Assembly (NCBI RefSeq): GCF_029867415.1
Contig: NW_026706268.1
Span: forward strand, 62,001-126,000
Source of the DNA: Vicia villosa
Lineage: Eukaryota; Streptophyta; Magnoliopsida; Fabales; Fabaceae
Reading direction: 5' to 3'
Length of the DNA stretch: 64,000 nt
Shown: positions 1 to 11,817 of the stretch, one piece after another
How the letters are laid out: each line of letters opens with the position of its first letter
Position numbering within the stretch: position 1 is the first letter of the stretch
Program-made: the position numbers and the translations under genes
The notes under the pieces: model-generated
Seen by the model: only the letters and a program-made list of their open reading frames with translations
What the model was told of the DNA's origin: nothing
Database searches by the model: none

Positions 1-822
1 ATTGCTATACTTACTATGTATAATTTATTCATGTCTAAAAAAATATCCGTATCGGATGGTTTCTTGTGAGTATTGTAGGTGGATACATATTGAAATAAGA
101 TGATTACTGTCGACGAAGACAGAATGGATGCGACCCCTGGTCTAAAAGATGAAATTCAGAATGTGAAATAGATTGATGTTATTTCGGTTGAAATACTGCT
201 TAGGTCTTTTAAGTCTCAGCTACTTATGACTACGGGTGGCAATAAAATTCATTAAGGCAATATTCATTCAATCCATCCAATATTTTATCCATCTAATTCA
301 TCCATTAAACAAAAAATTGTTTAATGGATTGGATCCAATCCATCCATTTAACTATATAGATGGATTCAATCCATCCATCTCATTTAATAAATCCAATGGA
401 TCATATTTTATTTTCTAAAACTTTCATATAAAATTGTTTATTTTTTATTTTAATTTAAAATCTCACTATTTTTTCCTTTTTTTTAAAAAAATTTTATTTT
501 AAATATATCTCGACTTTCTTCTCTCTCTTAAATATTTGATTAATCAATTTATTTTATATAGTTGATTTTATAAAAGTCTGTAACTAAAAAAAAGACATAA
601 ATATCTAATTAGATATTGAATGAGATAATAAATTTGTCCTATAGTGATAATAGTGTTTTCTTTCATTTTTTCATATGCGAAGAACTAATTTAAATCTATA
701 TATAGCACAAACCAATATATGTAGAGAGAGATTTGTAATAGTTAATTTACTGAGATGATGAAAAAGCTGTTGAGAAATTTTCTTAATTAATCAAGACTTT
801 ATAATGATCTCATCTTCTTTTC

Positions 823-828
<6 letters not shown>
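1..828. other. AT-rich DNA without a gene
   Basis: I see no gene. Positions about 262-405 are dense in TGGAT/ATCCA palindromes: a 9-bp inverted repeat around a loop (302-310 and 319-327), the perfect 16-bp palindrome GGATTGGATCCAATCC (325-340), and GATGGATT/AATCCATC nearby. This resembles the AT-rich interior of a foldback MITE, but I could not find termini or a target duplication. The short ORF here (60 aa) follows the repeat and is not believable. Confidence 0.5.
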
Positions 829-893
<65 letters not shown>

Positions 894-906
894 ATATATA
901 TATATT
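829..906. repeat. (TA)n microsatellite
   Basis: A nearly pure run of alternating T and A with a few interruptions near its right end. It is typical non-coding plant DNA. Confidence 0.9.
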
Positions 907-959
907 GGAGGTGGGCCCGCCCCATGTTTATATATATAACTAAGTATATATATGTGTAA

Positions 960-2089
960 AAGGAATGTGACGTTTAGTCACATAGTATCACAACTGTGTG
1001 ACAGTCACCACTTGCAAAATTGACGGACCGCATGCAATTGAAAGGAGACGTCTGTCTCCTACTTTTTAGGGGGCCACGTCTCCTAGTGGAGACGCCCGTC
1101 TCCCCATTTTTCTCAACTACGCAACACACGTTTTCAGTCTCCTCTGGGCAGTCAAGTAGTGTATCTATAATTACGGAGAAAAAAAAGGACCAGCTAGAAC
1201 GAGCAGTTACCACAAAGAGCACTATATAAAGAACCAGATATTCACGTAAAAGGGGTTGGACCATGCTTAGTCCTAGCCACCATTTTTAGTTAAGTATTAT
1301 TTCCCTTTCATTCCAGCATTTTTAATTCCAGCTTTTATTTCTACTTTCGTTCATATTTTCTCACAACAATTTCTACACCAGAAATTGTTGTGAATCTTTA
1401 ACGGATCTAACCTTACGTTAGATTTGGTTTTTAATTTCCTTGTTTAATTTACACCGAATAATTTCTGAAGAACAATCCAACCAACCTGTGGTGGAAGTTC
1501 AAGTACTCCAAGATTCAAGTTTTATTTCAGATTTATATTATTCAGGTTTATTATTTAACGCCTTTATTTATTTATATTTATTGCATGATATATTATATGC
1601 CAATTAATATGCCTAATATTATGAACCGAAATTATTTATGCATGTTTAACCATATTAATATGGCTGGCTAATTTATTTAGATGTCGGTATGTAAAGTAAT
1701 TTAACCGTAGGGATCCGAAATAAATTGGCTTAATTATGTTTTATTAAATGTCACTTGTTTTTGGTTTGTATGTCTAATTTAATTAGTAAGTCTTAAAACC
1801 AATAGAGCGAAAGTTTGAGGGGTTAAGACGGTCAAAGGTTAAAATCAATAGAGCGAAAGTTTGAGATCTTTAACTGGATAGTAGACATAGGACATTAGTT
1901 TTAAGGATGGTGAAAGCGTATTAGAACTAATTAGAACTTATTTATTTTCAAAAAGTGTTTTTAAACCCGCGCGGGATGGCGAAAGCGTACGTTAGGGATA
2001 TTAGCATATTCCGAGTCAACAGAGCGAGAGTTTGAGATTAGGAGATTTAAATAGATAACGACTTCATAAAACAAGCATTTTATTAACTA
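960..2089 (+). repeat. Unidentified repeat-like block with TATA box and internal short repeats
   Basis: No convincing protein is encoded. Seen directly: alternating GGAGAC/GTCTCC blocks at 1044-1103, a TATA box at 1223-1230, a perfect 13-bp stem with a 7-nt loop at 1361-1393, a 19-bp phrase AATAGAGCGAAAGTTTGAG at 1801-1819 and 1847-1865 with a variant at 2018-2036, and GGATGGYGAAAGCGTA at 1905-1920 and 1974-1989. A TATA box followed by about 800 bp of non-coding sequence with internal repeats looks like an LTR or the leader of an unrecognised element. It abuts the copia LTR remnant at 2090. I cannot name the family. Confidence 0.45.
1223..1230 (+). promoter_or_regulatory. TATA box in unidentified block
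   Basis: TATATAAA lies downstream of the GGAGAC/GTCTCC palindromes and about 130 bp upstream of the 13-bp hairpin. No ORF follows, so if it is used it probably drives a retroelement transcript. Confidence 0.4.
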
Positions 2090-2197
2090 TGTTGCTCCAC
2101 TTTCTATGTGGGACTATTCATGAAGCATTTATTGCCATTCTCACATTTGTCATTTTGGAACATAACTTGATGGAATTAATCCTCATAATTTCCAACA
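2090..2197 (-). mobile_element. Copia-1 3' LTR remnant (108 bp)
   Basis: These 108 bp match 7392-7499, the outer end of the 5' LTR, with two internal mismatches plus mismatches at the inner edge. On the minus strand the segment starts TGTTGG immediately after a polypurine tract, so it is the start of the 3' LTR. To the left of 2090 homology to the 5' LTR stops. The segment happens to end ...CAACA, but the partner LTR continues for several hundred bp. I therefore read it as a truncated LTR rather than a complete short one. Confidence 0.75.
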
Positions 2198-2210
2198 ATC
2201 CCCCACTTGT
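2198..2210 (-). promoter_or_regulatory. Copia-1 polypurine tract
   Basis: On the minus strand AAGTGGGGGAT lies directly against the TGTTGG start of the 3' LTR. It is the plus-strand primer site of the element and fixes its orientation. Confidence 0.8.
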
Positions 2211-2744
2211 TCTAAAAATGACAAATCTAATAATTCCAGAAATATAATATAAAGAGTGTTAATAGAGTTAGGTATCTTTCGATTTAAAACTTAACCTTAA
2301 TGAGGACAACACAAAGTTTAATCAGAATATTAGGTAGCAAAGCTTTTAAACCATGAATCCATATGATTAGACCGGTGTCGCCTTACACACACTCTTTAAG
2401 GGTTCTTCCTCTGCATAACTCGCTTAGCACTTATTTATGGCCATGTGCTATCCTGTTTCATGAATTTTCCATGACAGAAACTCCAACTCTCATTTTGAGA
2501 CGGCACCATCTCGAAATTCACATAGGTGAAGTTCATATTGTGTCCTTTTCCACAAGACACATACCCTTGGTATTGAACTTCATTAAGAGTTTTTTTTAAA
2601 GTAAACTCAACCCTCGTTTCAAAGTCAACATTATCACGAAATGTTTGACACTTATCCAAATCAACGACTTGTTGTTACCCATTGAAAATCTTGAAGTTAA
2701 TGTTCTGTTAACATAAGATTGGGTTGCCACCGTTGTCGGAACTC
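2211..2744 (-). other. Copia-1 3' untranslated region
   Basis: About 530 bp between the polyprotein stop and the polypurine tract. The short ORFs here on both strands show no recognisable domain. It is ordinary non-coding element sequence. Confidence 0.5.
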
Positions 2745-5700
2745 TTACTCAAGGAGTTTCAACCCCATGCCTCTCGAGGTTGTTTTTACTAAGTCTCTGG
2801 CCAGTGGCTTAGTAAACGGATCAGCCAAATTATAGCTTGTTCGTATATATGTGAGTGAAATGATTCCATCCTTAATCAACTTTCTCACGAACGAATGCCT
2901 AAGTCCTATATGCCTAGACTTTCCATTATACACTTCGCTGAATGCTCTTGCTAGAGTGGCCTGGCTATCGCAGTGTATCATAACTTTTGAAACATTGTCT
3001 TTAGCCAGTGGAACTTCCAAAAGAAGATCCCTCAACCATTCTGCTTCTTGACCAGCGGAAGCGAGAGCCACAAACTCTGATTCCATGGTCGAAAGAGTGA
3101 TGCATGTTTGTTTCTTGCTCCTCCAAGAAATTGCTCCTCCAGCTAGTGTAAATATCCAACCAGTTGTTGATTTATGATCTCCAACATTTGATATCCAACT
3201 CGCATCAGTATATCCTTCTAATATGGCAGGAAACTTACCATAATGAAGGCCTAGATTTTTGGTCTTCAGTAAGTAGCCAAAAATTCTCGTGATTGCCTTC
3301 CAATGTTCATTGCTTGGATTGCTAGTAAATCTACTCATTTTACTAACTGCAAAAGATATGTCAGGTCTGGTACATTGCATTAAGTACATAAGACATCCGA
3401 TTGCACTTGCATATTCTAGTTGAGCCACTGCTCTTCCATCATTCTTTTCAAGCTTGATTACATGATCAAATGGAGTGGTTACTTCCTTGAATTGTAGGTG
3501 TTTGAACTTATCAAGCATTTTCTCAATATAATGTGTTTGATTAAGTTCATAACCCCCACTATTTCGCTTGACTTTTATTCCTAAAATTGTGTCAACAAGT
3601 CCAAGATCTTTCATCTTGAAAGTGGAAGTTAGAAATTTCTTTGTTTCTAAAATCCCATTCATTTTGTTGCTAATTATTAGCATGTCATCAACATAGAGAC
3701 ACAAAAATATTACAGTGTCTTTGTACACTTTTGTATATAGGCACTTGTCGCAAGAATTAGGAATAAATCCATTTGACAATATTGTAGAGTCAAATTTTTG
3801 ATGCCATTGTTTTGGTGCTTGTTTTAATCCATATAAGGATTTGACTAGTTTGCACACCTTTAGTTCATTTCCAGGAAGTACATAGCCTTCTGGTTGTTCC
3901 ATATAGATTTCCTCATCGAGATCTCTGTTTAGGAACGCTGTTTTAACATCCATTTGATGAACTATAAGATCATTCAAAGAGGCTAAGGCAAACAACAATC
4001 GAATTGTGGTTGTCCTTGCTACTGGTGCATAGGTATCAAAGTAATCTATACCTTCCTTTTGTCTGAATCCCTTTGCCACTAATCTTGCTTTATAAGTGTT
4101 TAAGGTACCATCACTATGATATTTCCTTTTAAACACCCATTTGCATCCAATGGGCCTTGATCCCTTTGGTAAGTCGACAAGTTCCCAAGTGTGGTTGGAC
4201 ATAATTGAATCCATTTCATCTTTGATAGCATCCTTCCAAAAAGAGGAGTCCCTGGAAGTTATTGCTTCCTTATAAGTTTTAGGATCATCCCCTACTTGAA
4301 GTATGACCGCAATACTTTGAACGAATTTTGTACTATTGCCTTCGACCAGATAAAACGAAATGGATTGAGAATCAATTTCGTCTGGTCCTAAGTTCTTTGT
4401 TTTCCGGACTCTTTTGCTTATCCTTGGTTCGGGTTGTGATTCAATGATCTGAGGAGTGCCTTCAGGTTGTATTTCTACAATCCGAGAGGAATCTTCTTCA
4501 CAAGATTCTTTATTTGTGGCCGACTCCGATTCTTTATCCTTAGTGATAAGATTTTCAAAGAATTCTACATCCCGGGATTCAACAATAATATTAGACTCTA
4601 AATTTAAAAGTCTATATGCTTTACTATTTTGTGCATATCCAACGAAAGCACATCTTATCCCTCGAGGACCCAACTTGGTTCTCTTAGGATCCATATTTTT
4701 ATAGTAAGCGACACACCCCCACACTTTGAAATAACCAATATTCGGTGTCATGTTTTTCCATACCTCATATGGAGAAATACCAGTTTTCTTTAAAGGAATT
4801 CTATTTATTATGTGACAAGCAGATAGTAACGCTTCGCCCCATAAATTGAAAGGTAATTCTGAATGCATTAACATAGCATTCATCATCTCTTGATATGTTC
4901 GGTTCTTTCTTTCGGCTATGCCATTTTGTTGCGGTGTTCTAGGCGCCGAACATTCATGTATTATGCCATGTTCTTCACAAAATGCATCAAATTCAGTAGA
5001 GAAGTATTCACCGCCCCTATCACTTCTAAGGACTTTTATACTTCTACTTAATTGATTTTCTACTTCTGCTTTATAAATCTTAAAGGCATTAAAAGCTTCA
5101 TCTTTATGCTTTAAGAGATATACATATGTGTATCTAGAAGCATCATCAATGAAAGTGATGAAATATCTGTTTCCCCCACGGGTTAACATGCCATTAAATT
5201 CGCACAAATCTGAATGTATAAGATCAAGTAGATTTGTCTTTCTTTCAACACTTTTGAAAGGCTTTTTAATCATCTTTGATTTAACGCATAATTCACATTT
5301 GTTAAAATCATTGATGTTACATGATATTATTCCAGATTTAATTAGTCTCTTCATTGAACTAATACCAGTATGTGCTAATCTATTATGCCATAAAGAAACA
5401 GAATCAAGCATATAAGCAGAATTAGAAATTTCATTAATCATATTGTTGGTAATACATAGTTTGATCATTCCCTCAGCGGAATATCCTTTTCCAACAAATA
5501 CACCATTACGGGTCAATATAAGTTTGCCCGATTCATAAACAGATTTAATACCAGGTTTTCCCAATAAATCCCCACTAACAAGATTCCTATTCATGTCTGG
5601 GACATGAAGCACATTGACAAGAGTAATTTTCTTTCCGGAAGTGAAGTTAAGTTCAACCGATCCAGTTCCAACAACCTTAGATCGTACTTCATTTCCCATT

Positions 5701-6713
5701 TGTACCTCTTGTCCATCATTTGTCTCAGAATAGGTTTTGAATGCAGCCCTGTCATAGGAGACATGCACCGTGGCACATGTATCGTACCACCAGCCCTGAA
5801 CTTTGCCCTGGATTGCCATAATCTCGCTGACAGTAGCGATTATGTCATCATTTGAATGAACAACATTGATCTCATTCTTTGATTTGTTGTGCTTGCAATC
5901 TCGAGCATAATGTCCAGGTTTTCCACAAACAAAGCATCCGATCTTTGGACCTTTCTGACCCCCAGAATTCTTGAACTTGTTAAGTTCCTTTTTTGGTCCT
6001 AGATGACGCTTGTTGCTATCATGCTTCTTTCTTTCTTTGTTGGTCACAGCATTGGCTTTGGAAAGACCTGCAGATTCTGATTTTTCCCTTGCCTTCGATT
6101 CCTCCTCGATTCGAAGGTGTTTCTGGATTTTCTCCAAGGAAAAATCCTCGGAACTGTGCAGCAATTTCTTTCTATAGCCTTTCCACGAAAGTGGCAATTT
6201 TGCAATGATTGCACCAACTTGAAAGGTTTCTGGGATGTCTATTTTCACTGCTTTGATTTTGTTCACTAGGACTTGCAATTCGTGCACTTAGGGAAGAATT
6301 GGTTTGGCGTCTACAAATTTAAAATCAAAGTACTTAGAAATTAAAAACTTTTTCGTACCTTCTTCTTCGGCCTTGAATTTAAACTCGAGGGCTTTCCATA
6401 TCTCAACCGCGGAGGGATTGTCCGTATAGAGGTCGTAGAGACGATCAGATAATGTATTTAGGATATGTCCACGACACAGCAATTCGTCCTCCTTACGTTT
6501 CTTACGTTCTTTTTTGACTTCGTCAGAATCATCATCTGTTGGTTCTGGAATTGGCGGCAAATCAGGATCTAAGACATATTGAATCTTCAAGGCAGTCAGA
6601 AGGAATGTCATCTTGTCTTGCCATCTGGTGTAATTTGTTCCATCAAAGCGATCCAATTTGACAAGATCCTAGTTCATAACTTTGATGCTTGAAACTGCAG
6701 CGTCGGAAGCCAT
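2745..6713 (-). pseudogene. Ty1/copia gag-pol polyprotein (copia-1), two in-frame stops
   Basis: This is a near-complete copia polyprotein of about 1,320 codons. Reading from the probable ATG at 6713, an in-frame TAG lies at 6669-6671 and a TAA at 6288-6290. The remaining 1,180 codons are open. Domains in order: a gag N-terminus with FDGTNYTRW; a CX2CX4HX4C zinc knuckle (CFVCGKPGHYARDC, around residue 116 of the long open segment); an aspartic protease region reading DTCAT where DSGA/T is usual; integrase with HX..C and D, D, E motifs (HSDL, RSDRGGE, ERKNRT); reverse transcriptase (KWVFKRK, LYVDDML near residue 865); and copia RNase H ending in the SRHIGLRHSFVR and LADPFTKPL motifs. Its closest type appears to be Tork/Tnt1-like, by general resemblance only. 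The stops make it non-autonomous. Confidence 0.93.
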
Positions 6714-6736
6714 TGAAGAACTAATACTTTTAAGAT

Positions 6737-7603
<867 letters not shown>

Positions 7604-7727
7604 GAGGAATCAAATTACACTCGAATAGTTACAGCATAAGTTACACTCACTCAATAACTTCACATCGAATAATTATTTTTCAAAATTAACCGTTGGATTA
7701 AAACATATTATCGTATAGATTATACGT

Positions 7728-7972
<245 letters not shown>

Positions 7973-8092
7973 GTTGGGCCGGCTGATGTAATTGGTACGC
8001 CGGACGATTGAACTAGTACATGTGACTCATGGGTTAAGTTGAAACGAAATTAAAAACACCAACTCAACTATCCCCATGCACAAAGTTGTACC

Positions 8093-8100
8093 TATAAATA
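8093..8100 (+). promoter_or_regulatory. TATA box of the thaumatin-kinase gene
   Basis: TATAAATA lies 62 bp upstream of the ATG at 8162. With a normal 25-35 bp spacing the 5' leader would be about 30-40 nt and lacks an upstream ATG after that point. Confidence 0.65.
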
Positions 8101-8161
8101 AATAAATCACTCATGAGAAAATAACAAAAACATCAAATCTTCATAATCCCACTCCTCTATA

Positions 8162-8769
8162 ATGTCCATAAGTTTGCATGTGGTTCAGCCAGGTCCAACA
8201 ACACTGTTTTCAATCTTCTTAGCAATCCTCCTTCTACCGGTATCAGGTAATGATTTAGACCAAAAGTATTTCATGCTAGTGAACCAATGCAAATTCATAG
8301 TATGGCCAGCTTCTTTTTCTACCTCTCGAAACACAACTCTTGAAACCAACAACTTTAATTTAAAAATGTGGGACAGGTTCACAGTCTGGGCTCCTCCAAA
8401 CTGGAACGGCCACGTTTGGGGCCGAACTCTCTGCAAAAATAATTCAGCCACAGGGGGAAACTTCTCATGCATTACTGGCGATTGCGGTACTGGCAAGAAA
8501 TCATGTGATGGAATGCGAGACATGCCTCCTGCCACACTAGCAGAATTCCGTCTAGGAAACAATGGTCTTGTTTTTTATAATGTTGATGTAGTAGAAGGTT
8601 TCAATATCCCCATAGTGGTGGTTCCTATTGGTGTTTCTGGTGAGAACGTGAATTGTAGCACTGCAGGTTGCCTTACAAACATTAATAATATGTGTGCAAA
8701 AGACAATGGGACAAACACTTTTACTTGTTCAACTAATTTCTACAAGATCATATTTTGCCCAGCTTCCAG
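8162..8769 (+). CDS. Thaumatin-like (PR5) ectodomain, exon 1 of a predicted receptor kinase
   Basis: This exon encodes a secreted thaumatin-like domain, the fold of PR5 defence proteins and of the ectodomain of PR5K-type receptor kinases. Residues 1 to about 29 form a signal peptide (hydrophobic TLFSIFLAILLLPVSG). The mature part shows VNQC, WAPPNWNGHVWGRTLC, SCITGDCGTG, TLAEF, GFNIP, CSTAGCLTNIN, TFTC and a final IFCP. I count 10 cysteines, not the usual 16. The stretch between CLTNINNMC and TFTC is missing about 50-60 residues, as in the short 10-cysteine TLP class. One acidic cleft position is E in VEGFNIP where DGFN is usual. The exon ends TCCAG|GTTAGA; the donor leaves two bases that join exon 2 in frame. 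Without splicing, the ORF runs on 27 more codons as a plain secreted TLP. Confidence 0.8.
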
Positions 8770-9519
8770 GTTAGACCATCAAATTTTCTCACTATCTAAT
8801 ATCATTTACACACTCTTTAAAAATTTTATTAAAAAAATGTTTATCTGCTAGTATTGTGAATCAAATTATTACAACAATTTATTCCTACTTTTTAAAGTAA
8901 GATGTGTTACTCTTTATAAAAAAAATTTATGGCTTTATTTTTAATCAAACGTGAAATTTGATACAAGACAATTGTTTGATTCCAGCCTTCAAAAAAGACA
9001 ACGATAGTAAAAAACGGAACTTCTGAACATCATCAACTTAGCAAGATCGTAGAATATAAAATCGTAACTAAGATCGGAAGATCCTACCTAATTATATATA
9101 TTGTAAGATAGGGAGATTAACAAGATCGTAAAACATAAAATTGCATGATATATGTTACTAGACAAGTGTACCAGTGATAAAATGACTCTTTTTCAAATTC
9201 TTTAGACATGTATGTTGAGTTTTTATATGTTATTACTACCACATGGACAATTTGTTAGACATTATGGACATATTTGGCCAATTTCTAGTCATTAGGGACA
9301 TTTTTTTCCAATTCGACTACAACAAACGATTCTACTTAAGATTGGGATCGTTGAGGGTGAGTGAGATCGTAAAATCTTAAGATTTTAAGATCTAGATCGA
9401 GATCTTGACAACCATACTATAAACAATCATGTCTATAATATTCCCCACTATCTTAATATTATCTACTCTATTACCATAACTTTTATCAATACGCTACTTC
9501 CAAACTCCATAAAAGATCT

Positions 9520-10230
9520 AAGTTGCGGCTAACTTCAATAGAGAAGCTCTCCATCCTTTCCCTTTGCTACACCGAATTAACCAATTAAGTTCTTCATCCC
9601 ATTCTTTAGGGATATGCTTCACTTGAGTCCAATCAAGTACTTTGCATCAAATAATCTTGAGGTCACAACAACCATAAAATAAGTGATTTATGGTCTCCTC
9701 TTTTGAACAAAAACAACTGTTACTGTTAACCAACCAGGGCCGGCCCAACTCGTTTAGAGGCCTAAAGCAAATTTTAAACTGAGACCTTTAAAATATATTT
9801 TAAAATATTAATTTTGTGGTTGCTTAAAGTTGAACTCAATACCAAAAGAAAAAGAGGCCTATATTTTAACAACTCAACAATAATAATATATGTAACTCAA
9901 GTGTCATTATATATTTTTATAACTAAATGAAAAAATTTGAGGCCTTTTTTAAGCCTAAATTTTTGAGGCCTAAAGTCCTAGCTTGGATAGCTTGGCCCTT
10001 GGGCCGGCCCTGTAACCAACATTCCATATATACTTGAACAATCTATGTTTGGTGGCTAATCCACCATGGAAAGCAAGCCATAATGTCATCAAAGTCTTAG
10101 GTCTTGCAGCATTGTAGTGGAATACATTACGCTAAGACACCTTTAGAGCATTTGCTTGCATCAGCTTATACACATCCTTCCTTCTAAACCTATCATTGTT
10201 TTGCAACTGATCCCTTAATCCAGAGGGATG
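9520..10230 (-). pseudogene. LINE reverse-transcriptase zinc-binding fragment
   Basis: The minus-strand translation in shifting frames shows PKTLMTLWLAFHGGLATKHR followed, beyond the MITE, by SCFCSKEETINHLFYGC. This matches the zf-RVT domain found at the C-terminus of plant LINE (non-LTR) polyproteins: a conserved W-LA-G-LATK-RL block, then C-C...H...C zinc ligands. It contains stops and frameshifts and is only a fragment. Confidence 0.75.
9735..10012. mobile_element. hAT-type MITE with 8-bp target duplication
   Basis: A 278-bp non-coding element whose ends are the inverted repeats CAGGGCCGGCCC and GGGCCGGCCCTG. It is flanked on both sides by the identical 8-bp sequence TAACCAAC (9727-9734 and 10013-10020). 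An 8-bp duplication with CAGGG ends is diagnostic of the hAT superfamily. It interrupts the LINE relic, so it arrived later. Confidence 0.93.
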
Positions 10231-10670
10231 CATACAATATTCCACGCAATGGGACTCTTTATGCTTATATGAGAACCACCGGGAAATTTGAATTTTAAGT
10301 AAAAAAATGCTATTTTTCTTTCACATGTATTTTAAATTAACTGATGAACTAGAAAAAATAAAATCATTTTAAAAATTTTAAATTGATCAGACAACAAATA
10401 ACCTTAGACCTATCATCGAGAAAAATAAATAACTCGTGAGAATTCTTTTTTTATTTTATTTTAGTGAATAATTTTGTTGTCAAGTTATTGAAAAAAATGG
10501 ATAATTTTAATTCTATTGTCATGTTCCTGAATGTCAGTTCAGTTTGTAGCCATGCAGGGACAATAGGAGAATAATTTTAATACTATTGTCATGTTCCCGA
10601 ATACCTTTAACAATATTTATTTTTAAATTTTTTGTTTAGATTATTAATTTTATTAATTTTTATATTGTAG

Positions 10671-11817
10671 CATGGGACTTTTCGATCAAAGTGTGAGTGT
10701 AGACGACTCATTCACTGCTGGCAATGCGACAAATCGATTGCTCTCTCCTTCAGGAGAGTTTGCTTTTGGTACTTTGATTATCGTCATGTCAATTATTTTG
10801 GGATTCTCCATCGCTATAGTTATAACATTGGTTGGCGCAATTTTTTATTGGTACAACTCAAAGAAGAAAAAAAGTAGCACAACCAACAAAAAAGTTGATA
10901 GAAATTTGAGAATTTTTTCTTTCAAGGAAATTACAAAAGTAACAAACAATTTTAGGGAAGAATTAGGAAGAGGGTCTTGTAGCATTGTATACAAAGGAAT
11001 TGTAGATGTGGATACTTGTGTCGCAGTTAAAAAATTGGACAAGTTATTTCAAGATAGTGATAAGGAATTTCAAACTGAAATGAATGTGATAATCAAAACT
11101 CATCATAGGAACCTTGTACGTCTTCATGGGTATTGTAGTGAAGATCAACACAGGATTTTGGTGTATGAGTTAATGAGTAATGGTACTTTAGCAAGATTTC
11201 TTTTCACACCTTTGAAACCAGACTGGAACCAACGAGTTCATATTATCATTGGGATTGCAAGAGGTCTTGTTTACTTGCATGAAGAATGTTGCACCCAAAT
11301 AATCCACTGTGACATAAAGCCACAAAACATCCTTCTTGATGATGACTACAATGCCAAGATTTCAGATTTTGGGTTAGCAAAACTATTATTGATTAATCAA
11401 AGTCACACAAAAACCGGAATCAGAGGAACCAAAGGTTATGTTGCACCAGATTGGTTTAGGAGTGCACCTATCACTTCTAAGGTTGATACTTTTAGTTTTG
11501 GAGTGTTGTTATTAGAGATTATTTGTTCTAGGAAAAATATAGAGGATGATACTGTTAGTGAAGAAAAAAGAATTTTAATTGACTGGACATATGATTGCTA
11601 CAAGACTGGTAGAATGGATATTCTTTTAGAAAATGAATATGAGGCAGACAAAGATATGAGTAGATTTGAAAAATTTATCATGATTTCTATATGGTGCACT
11701 CAAGAAGATCCGTCTCTAAGGCCACCAATGAAAAAGGTGTTATTAATGCTAGAAGGGATTGTTGAAGTTGAAATTCCTCCAAATCCCTACTTGTATGGTT
11801 CTTCTAATCAAAGTTAG
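10671..11817 (+). CDS. LecRK-type receptor-like kinase, transmembrane and kinase exon
   Basis: Exon 2 encodes 381 residues counted from the ATG at 10672. Residues about 5-33 resemble the start of the bulb-lectin domain of G-type LecRKs (SVSVDDSFTAG...LSPSGEFAFG). The sequence then jumps straight to a transmembrane helix (about 33-61, with a KKKK stop-transfer). The rest of the lectin, SLG and PAN ectodomain is absent. The kinase domain is complete: glycine loop LGRGSCSIVYKG, VAVKK lysine, alpha-C glutamate in FQTEMNVI, HCDIKPQN catalytic loop, DFGLAK, GYVAPDW, and the C-lobe through WCTQEDPSLRPPM. HCD in place of HRD makes it a non-RD kinase, common among immune receptors. The acceptor TTGTAG|C joins the thaumatin exon in phase, predicting a fusion of about 584 residues. 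Alternatively it is a stand-alone, truncated LecRK relic. Confidence 0.85.

Larger units (their letters stand above)
8770..10670 (+). other. Predicted intron between thaumatin and kinase exons
   Basis: Donor CCAG|GTTAGA at 8769/8770 and acceptor TATATTGTAG|C at 10670/10671, with a T-rich tract before the acceptor. Phase matches: AG + C gives Ser, and the next codon is the ATG at 10672. The 1.9-kb intron holds a LINE relic split by a hAT-type MITE, and a local near-duplication of about 35 bp (10500-10533 and 10570-10604). Whether this intron is really spliced needs transcript data. Confidence 0.6.

Noticed and set aside
974..1264. 96-codon minus-strand and 69-codon plus-strand ORFs
   Set aside because: They cross the GGAGAC/GTCTCC palindromes, show no domain, and overlap each other on opposite strands.
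2090..2197. A complete 108-bp LTR or TRIM element
   Set aside because: TG...CA ends are present, but the right copy does not end at the same place and continues into a TATA-bearing LTR.
5128..5855. Plus-strand ORFs of 80-95 codons inside copia-1
   Set aside because: They are antisense shadows of the integrase and gag regions.
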